10,317 nt of DNA from Fluviicola sp. (GTDB lineage: Bacteria; Bacteroidota; Bacteroidia; Flavobacteriales_D; Crocinitomicaceae): contig NZ_JASLCN010000340.1 in assembly GCF_030151805.1 (NCBI RefSeq), positions 1 to 10,317 of the forward strand, written 5' to 3'. Positions 6,554 through 10,317 of the stretch are shown piece by piece. Numbering within the stretch: position 1 is the first letter of the stretch; each line of letters opens with the position of its first letter. The position numbers were made by a program, and so were the translations under genes. Below the pieces are notes generated by a model that saw nothing but the letters and a program-made list of their open reading frames with translations, made no database searches and was not told the DNA's origin.

Positions 6554-8959
6554 ATGAAACATATTATTTTTAGGTATTATATCCTTGTGTCTCTATTTTC
6601 TCTTTTAGGCCTTACTGCGTTTTCGCAAGGTGGAGATGATGACGTAACAGCAACGTTTTTTCCGATTTCATTACCGTTTAATTCCATCGGTTCGACCGTT
6701 TTTGCGACCAATGATTTCGATACCCCGAGTTCCGCCTTTGATGATGGGCCGGATTGGTTTTATTATTACTGTGCCACTTCAAATGCTACGATCTGGACCA
6801 CGATTTCATTTAATCCCGGCGGTGCATCGAATCCGATATTTCCGCAGATTGTTATTTATAATGCAGTCACCCTGGATGTAGTGGCGATTACACAAGTAGC
6901 TGGTGATAATTCCGGAACAATGGGAGCTCCTTTTGAGCCGGTGGCAGGAGAATGTTATCTTTTCTGGATTGATAACGGTGGTTTAACCGGATTCGATTAT
7001 GCTATCCAGATAACGAATATTGTTCCGCCTCACCCTGTTTCACCAATGCAGCCTGCGTGTACGAATATTGGTTTTGATTCGGGATCAACTGCCGGTTGGT
7101 TAGGTTCCTGGGGGCATTCCATGCGGATCGGTTCATCCTCGGATTTAACGCCAATCTATACACCGATGTTCTTTACGATGAACTCCGGACAGCATGATAT
7201 TACATCCGGGGGAGTGGATATCCAGGCTCCAATCAGCCAGGTTTGCCCCTTAATTCCGGGAAATACCAATTCGATCCGTTTGGGAGATGGTCCGAATGGT
7301 GCATATGGCGGATCCAGGATTGAGCAGAAATTCCAGGTAACGCCGTCCAATGCGTTGTTTACTTATTATTATGCAGCAGTACTTCAAAATGCGTATACGA
7401 TTGATCAGACAACCTTAGATACGATTCCTCACCTTGCGCAGGAGCAGCCTTATTTCCAGATTGATGCACAGGATTGTTTCGGTAACCCGATTGCTTGTGG
7501 TAACTTATTGGTTACAGGTGGACCCGGAATCCCCGGATTTACCCAGATTGGTAATTCAGGAGTGTTTTGGAAGAATTGGACACCGGTGATGCTCGATTTG
7601 ACTCCATATATTGGTTCTTGTATCACGATTCGATTTACGGTAGGTGATTGTTCCCAGGGTGCGCATTATGCCTATGCTTATCTGGATGCAACTTGTGCGC
7701 CGATGGAGATTGTTTCACCACCGGATATTTGTCAATTTCAAACTTCTGTGTTTACAGCGCCAGTTGGAGCTGCGGGTTATTCCTGGGTGGAAACATCTAA
7801 TCCCGGAACAGTAATCGGAACATCCAATACTTTGTCGATTACGCCGACAACAACCGGAACATTTACGTATCAATGTACGCTGACATCTCTTGTTGGTTGT
7901 AATTCTACGGTAACGACTACGGTAACTGTAGTGCCGGGTCCGGATATTTCGGTTACAAATCCTGCGGCAGTTTGCTCGCCTGCAACGGTTGACTTAACTG
8001 CTCCGGGCGTGACGACCATCAACGCAGGTTCCGGAACATTGGAATACTTTATGGACGCAGCCTGTACTGTTCCGCTGGCATCCGCGAATGCTGTGACTAC
8101 GGCAGGAACCTATTATATCCGACTCTCAAGTCCAGGCGGATGCTCGGATGTGGAGCCGGTGGTTGTATCGTACACTTCGTTACCTGTTCAATTCACCGGT
8201 AATGTGTCCGGAGGATGTGCTCCTGTTTCGATTACTTTTACCAATTCCAGTTCTTCTTCAGGAAATTGTGTCTGGACGTTTGAAGGCGGAGGAACACAAA
8301 CAGGTTGCGGATCGGTTACCCAGCAATACACTGCTCCGGGAACGTACGATGTCACTTTGACTGTGACGGATGCAAGCGGCTGTTCCGGTTCGGTAACTCA
8401 AAGTGATATGATTACCATTTCGCCCCAGGTACATGCTTCTTTCGGGGTGAATGTGTACGAGCAAACGATTTTATACCCGGTATTCAATTTTACGAATACT
8501 TCAACGAATGCGACAGCTTATGTTTGGGAATTCGGCGACGGAACAACATCTACTCAAACAAGTCCTGCGCATACTTATGATAACCATGAAGGGGTCTATC
8601 ATATCGTGTTGTATGCGTCAAACGAACAGGGATGTAACGATAGTGCTATTGCCGTAGTTTCTGTTATTGATGAATTGATTTTCTATGTGCCGAACACCTT
8701 TACTCCGGACGGAGATGAACATAATAACGTGTTTTTCCCGGTGTTCAGTTCCGGATTTGACGGACAAAACTATACGCTTTTGATCTTTGACCGATGGGGC
8801 GAGGTTTTATTCGAATCGCACGATGTTGCTTCTGGCTGGGATGGAACGTATATCGGGCAATTGTGTAAGGAAGGGGTGTATACCTGGAAAATTCTGATTA
8901 AAGAAAGAAATAAAGACAAGCGCCACGAATATGTGGGACATGTAAACTTATTAAAGTAA
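6554..8959 (+). CDS. T9SS-secreted modular protein with Ig-like/PKD domains and type-B sorting domain
   Basis: This 801-residue protein is probably exported by Sec and then the type IX system to the cell surface or medium. The signal peptide runs to about residue 25 (LTAFSQ). Residues 30-155 form a beta-rich domain (DDGPDWFYYYC, GECYLFWIDN). Residues 168-382 look like a MAM/concanavalin-like jelly roll of a kind common in Bacteroidota surface proteins (NSIRLGDG, GGSRIEQKFQV, WKNWTPVMLDLTPYIG, AYLDATC). Two Ig-like modules lie at about 390-460 and 465-540. Two PKD domains follow (about 546-625 and 626-704), the second with the classical WEFGDGT at 658. Residues 706-801 are a gliding-motility-type C-terminal domain (type-B T9SS signal) with VPNTFTPDGDEHNN, FDRWGEVLFES, GWDGTYIG and GVYTWKI. 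About twenty cysteines suggest disulfides outside the cytoplasm. No enzyme domain is seen; binding or adhesion is inferred. The stop codon overlaps the start of a heptamer repeat. Confidence 0.93.
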   Translation: MKHIIFRYYILVSLFSLLGLTAFSQGGDDDVTATFFPISLPFNSIGSTVFATNDFDTPSSAFDDGPDWFYYYCATSNATIWTTISFNPGGASNPIFPQIVIYNAVTLDVVAITQVAGDNSGTMGAPFEPVAGECYLFWIDNGGLTGFDYAIQITNIVPPHPVSPMQPACTNIGFDSGSTAGWLGSWGHSMRIGSSSDLTPIYTPMFFTMNSGQHDITSGGVDIQAPISQVCPLIPGNTNSIRLGDGPNGAYGGSRIEQKFQVTPSNALFTYYYAAVLQNAYTIDQTTLDTIPHLAQEQPYFQIDAQDCFGNPIACGNLLVTGGPGIPGFTQIGNSGVFWKNWTPVMLDLTPYIGSCITIRFTVGDCSQGAHYAYAYLDATCAPMEIVSPPDICQFQTSVFTAPVGAAGYSWVETSNPGTVIGTSNTLSITPTTTGTFTYQCTLTSLVGCNSTVTTTVTVVPGPDISVTNPAAVCSPATVDLTAPGVTTINAGSGTLEYFMDAACTVPLASANAVTTAGTYYIRLSSPGGCSDVEPVVVSYTSLPVQFTGNVSGGCAPVSITFTNSSSSSGNCVWTFEGGGTQTGCGSVTQQYTAPGTYDVTLTVTDASGCSGSVTQSDMITISPQVHASFGVNVYEQTILYPVFNFTNTSTNATAYVWEFGDGTTSTQTSPAHTYDNHEGVYHIVLYASNEQGCNDSAIAVVSVIDELIFYVPNTFTPDGDEHNNVFFPVFSSGFDGQNYTLLIFDRWGEVLFESHDVASGWDGTYIGQLCKEGVYTWKILIKERNKDKRHEYVGHVNLLK

Positions 8960-8996
8960 TTACGAATTACGAATTACGAATGCCGAATTACGAAGG
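8957..8996. repeat. Heptamer element copy directly after the T9SS gene
   Basis: Five ACGAATT-type units run in register from 8962 to 8996, the third and fourth reading ACGAATG and CCGAATT, the fifth decayed. The array begins at, or even within, the TAA stop codon of the large gene (8957-8959). The ATGCCGAATT phrase at 8980-8989 is shared with 1016-1025. Confidence 0.9.
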
Positions 8997-9009
8997 GTAG
9001 ATGAGGCTG

Positions 9010-9079
9010 AAGGAGTTAGAGTTAAGACTTGGAGAGTCAGGATATTGGGATGTAAATAGAGGTGATGAACTCCTTTTTT
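9010..9079 (+). terminator. Weak candidate terminator of the T9SS operon
   Basis: AAGGAGTT at 9010-9017 can pair perfectly with AACTCCTT at 9068-9075, followed at once by a run of T residues to 9079. The loop is 50 nt long, with only a small inner hairpin possible (GAC/GTC near 9026-9038), so the call is tentative. It lies 50 bp after the stop codon of the large gene. Confidence 0.3.
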
Positions 9080-9233
9080 CACAGGAATTTTCACAAATCT
9101 GTAACGTGTTTTGATTTTAGGATTTCAAGGTATTATTCCTTCCTGATTCCATGAAACAAGACTGAAGAGGGATTGAAAATGGCTGAAACGCCCTAAAACC
9201 GCATGTTGAATTTATAACATTTTGATACTGTAT

Positions 9234-9288
9234 CTATACTTAATCCATACTTAACCTATACTCTACCTGTACTTGACCCGTAGCTGAG
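9234..9288. repeat. 11-bp tandem repeat, five degenerate copies
   Basis: Five consecutive 11-bp units are CTATACTTAAT, CCATACTTAAC, CTATACTCTAC, CTGTACTTGAC and CCGTAGCTGAG, each in exact register with no gaps. A weaker sixth copy (TGATACTGTAT, 9223-9233) precedes them. The consensus is about CYATACTTAAC. Units drift more toward the right end. The array lies in non-coding DNA between the two cassette copies. Confidence 0.75.
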
Positions 9289-9561
9289 TGATTCAAGTGC
9301 GTTTTTTTGCGATTTTGGAATCCTCTTTTGGGTGGTGTTTTTGCACCATTGTGTGCATGTCGTTCTCGACACATCTCCATTGGATTTCGGTACTCGAACG
9401 GACATTGCGGATCGAATTACATCCTGATTTCTATAGAATACGAATAAATTTGACTGAGGGAATGTTGAAAATGGGAAATCACCTAAATTTCCGGACAAGT
9501 TGTCAAGTAAATATATCGCAACTGAAACCTGATTAAGTAAGAAGGTCGGTTTGTTTCTAAG

Positions 9562-9733
9562 GAGGGCTTTTTTTGCGTATAAAAACAGGATTCAACTAAG
9601 AATAAAGGACACCAGGAAACGGTGCCCAGGGGGCTAAACTTTTCGTTTCGAGAAAGGAAATGATGAAAATAATCCCCGATGAGTTGCCTAGGAACCAGTG
9701 ATTTAGTCTTTTTTGAATGATTTTTTCTATTAT
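9562..9733 (-). pseudogene. Relic of the lnt 5' end, first 58 codons or so
   Basis: Read on the minus strand, this sequence matches the beginning of lnt: IIEKIIQKRLNHWFLG against MIEKIIQKRLNRWLLS, followed by SGIIFIISF-ET-KSL. The first 100 bases are 83% identical by my count. The start codon ATG has become ATA (9731-9733), a stop TAG stands at codon 46 (9596-9598), and one base has been lost shortly before this, shifting the frame so that similarity to VESYFHTKKK continues in another frame. Similarity ends near 9562. It was carried along by the tandem duplication and cannot make Lnt; the intact gene is at 4377-5975. Confidence 0.88.
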
Positions 9734-9853
9734 GATGCGAAATTATGATTTGTTTTATGAAGGTGATCCTGTTTCGACGAATCCCTTGAAAACAAAGACG
9801 AATAGCGCGATTTTCCTGTGAATTATCAAACAGAAAATTGAAAATAAACTGTT
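9734..9853. promoter_or_regulatory. Second copy of the conserved spacer block
   Basis: This is 90% identical (108/120) to 5976-6095. GACGAAT occurs at 9776-9782 and 9797-9803, again 21 bp apart. Because the lnt copy next to it is dead, any selection kept on this block should concern the 117-aa gene on its other side or some unrecognised element within it. Confidence 0.4.
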
Positions 9854-9904
9854 AAAAAACGGTATTCCCTTGAAAAAAAGACAACTAGCAACGTTTTTTT
9901 TCGT

Positions 9905-9912
9905 CACATTTG
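9905..9912 (+). promoter_or_regulatory. Possible -7 element of the second cassette
   Basis: CACATTTG differs from TAnnTTTG at one base, follows a T run, and lies 22 bp before the ATG at 9935, matching the arrangement before the first copy. No properly spaced TTG is present, so the call rests on position and conservation. Confidence 0.3.
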
Positions 9913-9934
9913 TGCAGAACTAAAATACACTTTA

Positions 9935-10288
9935 ATGAAGACTAATTTCATTAACTGTTTGTACATTACTACTATCCTCTCTTTATTCCACGGATTCAAT
10001 AGTTATGGTCAACAGTTTGAAAAACACGCGGATAGTGTTTATTCAAATCCCCACGTGACGGGTGTTGGAACTTCAACGGTTGTTTATCATTTAACGACTT
10101 CTTTGGGAACTACTCTTTTAGATGAACTAACAATTTATCTGGAGTCACTAAACGGGATCACAGATGTTGAGATAAATGGTTTGGATGTTTCCATTCAATT
10201 CAAAGAAAATACGACTCACGAGATGATCTACCTTTTCATTCAGCGGATGGAAATGCTGTACATCTATCGAAATCCTAAAACCAGATAA
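9935..10288 (+). CDS. Small exported protein, cysteine-free mature part, paralogue B
   Basis: This 117-residue protein aligns without gaps to the product of 6177-6530, with 72 identical residues. It has its own signal peptide (MKTNFINCLYITT..., cleavage likely after SYG at residue 25), whose core is the most diverged part. The mature chain again lacks cysteine and keeps the same strand-helix order. VEINGxDxSIxFKExTTH and MIYLFIQRME are shared with paralogue A. Many differences are conservative (I/V, K/R, S/T), and the frame is intact while the lnt relic beside it has decayed, so the protein has probably been kept by selection. A probable large gene starts 14 bp downstream. Function is unknown. 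Confidence 0.88.
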   Translation: MKTNFINCLYITTILSLFHGFNSYGQQFEKHADSVYSNPHVTGVGTSTVVYHLTTSLGTTLLDELTIYLESLNGITDVEINGLDVSIQFKENTTHEMIYLFIQRMEMLYIYRNPKTR

Positions 10289-10302
10289 TACTACTCTCCG
10301 GT

Positions 10303-10317
10303 ATGAAAAAACATGTT
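10303..10317 (+). CDS. First codons of a probable second T9SS protein (cut by window edge)
   Basis: An ATG at 10303 opens Met-Lys-Lys-His-Val, similar to Met-Lys-His-Ile-Ile of the large T9SS protein at 6554, and stands at the equivalent place 14 bp after the small gene (23 bp in the first copy). Only five codons are visible, so the assignment rests on position within the duplication and a signal-peptide-like beginning. Confidence 0.55.

Larger units (their letters stand above)
5803..6556. repeat. Left homology block of a tandem segmental duplication
   Basis: This block covers the 5' end of lnt, the 201-bp divergent spacer, the 117-aa gene and the start of the large T9SS gene. It matches 9563-10317 in the same order and orientation. 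The offset is 3,758 bp at the lnt start codon and again at the small-gene start codon, and 3,749 bp at the ATG of the large gene. The left breakpoint is inside lnt near 5803, corresponding to about residue 58. Confidence 0.9.
8997..9560. other. About 560 bp without a convincing gene, containing the duplication junction
   Basis: No reading frame here shows a signal peptide, a recognisable domain or similarity to the rest of the duplicated unit. The longest plus-strand frame (9288-9536, GTG start) looks accidental. The region holds a possible terminator (9010-9079), an 11-bp tandem repeat (9234-9288) and, at its right end, the breakpoint where the lnt relic begins. Confidence 0.6.
9563..10317. 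repeat. Right homology block of the tandem segmental duplication
   Basis: This block repeats 5803-6556 in the same order: lnt 5' end (now a relic), a 201-bp spacer, the 117-aa gene and the start of a large gene. The spacer has exactly the same length in both blocks. The block continues past the right edge of the window. Confidence 0.9.

Noticed and set aside
9288..9536. 82-codon plus-strand reading frame with GTG start, and the overlapping minus-strand frame at 9256-9498
   Set aside because: No domain, no plausible upstream signals, and no counterpart anywhere else in the window; both begin or end in the 11-bp repeat region.
4377..10317. Insertion sequence or phage as the cause of the duplication
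   Set aside because: No transposase, integrase, terminal inverted repeat or target-site duplication is visible; an unequal recombination event fits better.

Overview
The window looks like chromosomal DNA of a Bacteroidota bacterium, most likely Flavobacteriales and perhaps near Fluviicola/Crocinitomicaceae. Three things point there: a large secreted protein ending in a type-B sorting domain of the type IX secretion system (T9SS), a TTTG / TAnnTTTG promoter of the Bacteroidota type in front of purB, and gene starts without strong Shine-Dalgarno sequences. The genus is an inference.

Layout from left to right: a heptamer (ACGAATT) tandem repeat at the left edge; a minus-strand EI24-domain membrane protein; divergent from it, purB (adenylosuccinate lyase); a secreted beta-rich protein of unknown function 32 bp after purB, starting at TTG; about 285 bp of intergenic DNA that looks like dispersed-repeat sequence; and minus-strand lnt (apolipoprotein N-acyltransferase). 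Divergent from lnt, across a 201-bp spacer, is a two-gene cassette: a 117-aa exported protein of unknown family, then an 801-aa T9SS cargo protein with Ig-like and PKD modules. About 600 bp without a convincing gene follows, with a second heptamer array and an 11-bp tandem repeat. The window ends in a second copy of the cassette.

The main discovery is that the right end is an old tandem duplication, offset by 3,758 bp. The second copy carries a dead fragment of the lnt 5' end (start codon ATG changed to ATA, a one-base deletion, an in-frame stop), then a spacer of exactly the same length (201 bp), then a paralogue of the 117-aa gene (72 of 117 residues identical without gaps), and then the first five codons of what is probably a second large T9SS protein. 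The unit that was duplicated and kept is therefore small exported protein plus large T9SS protein, while the lnt piece is a decaying passenger. The 120 bp next to the lnt start is about 90% identical between copies, better conserved than the relic lnt or the small proteins.

The housekeeping genes (purB, lnt) are intact with all expected catalytic residues. The small protein's predicted order of strands and helices resembles a ferredoxin-like (HMA-type) fold without metal-binding cysteines. This and its proposed partnership with the T9SS protein are inference.
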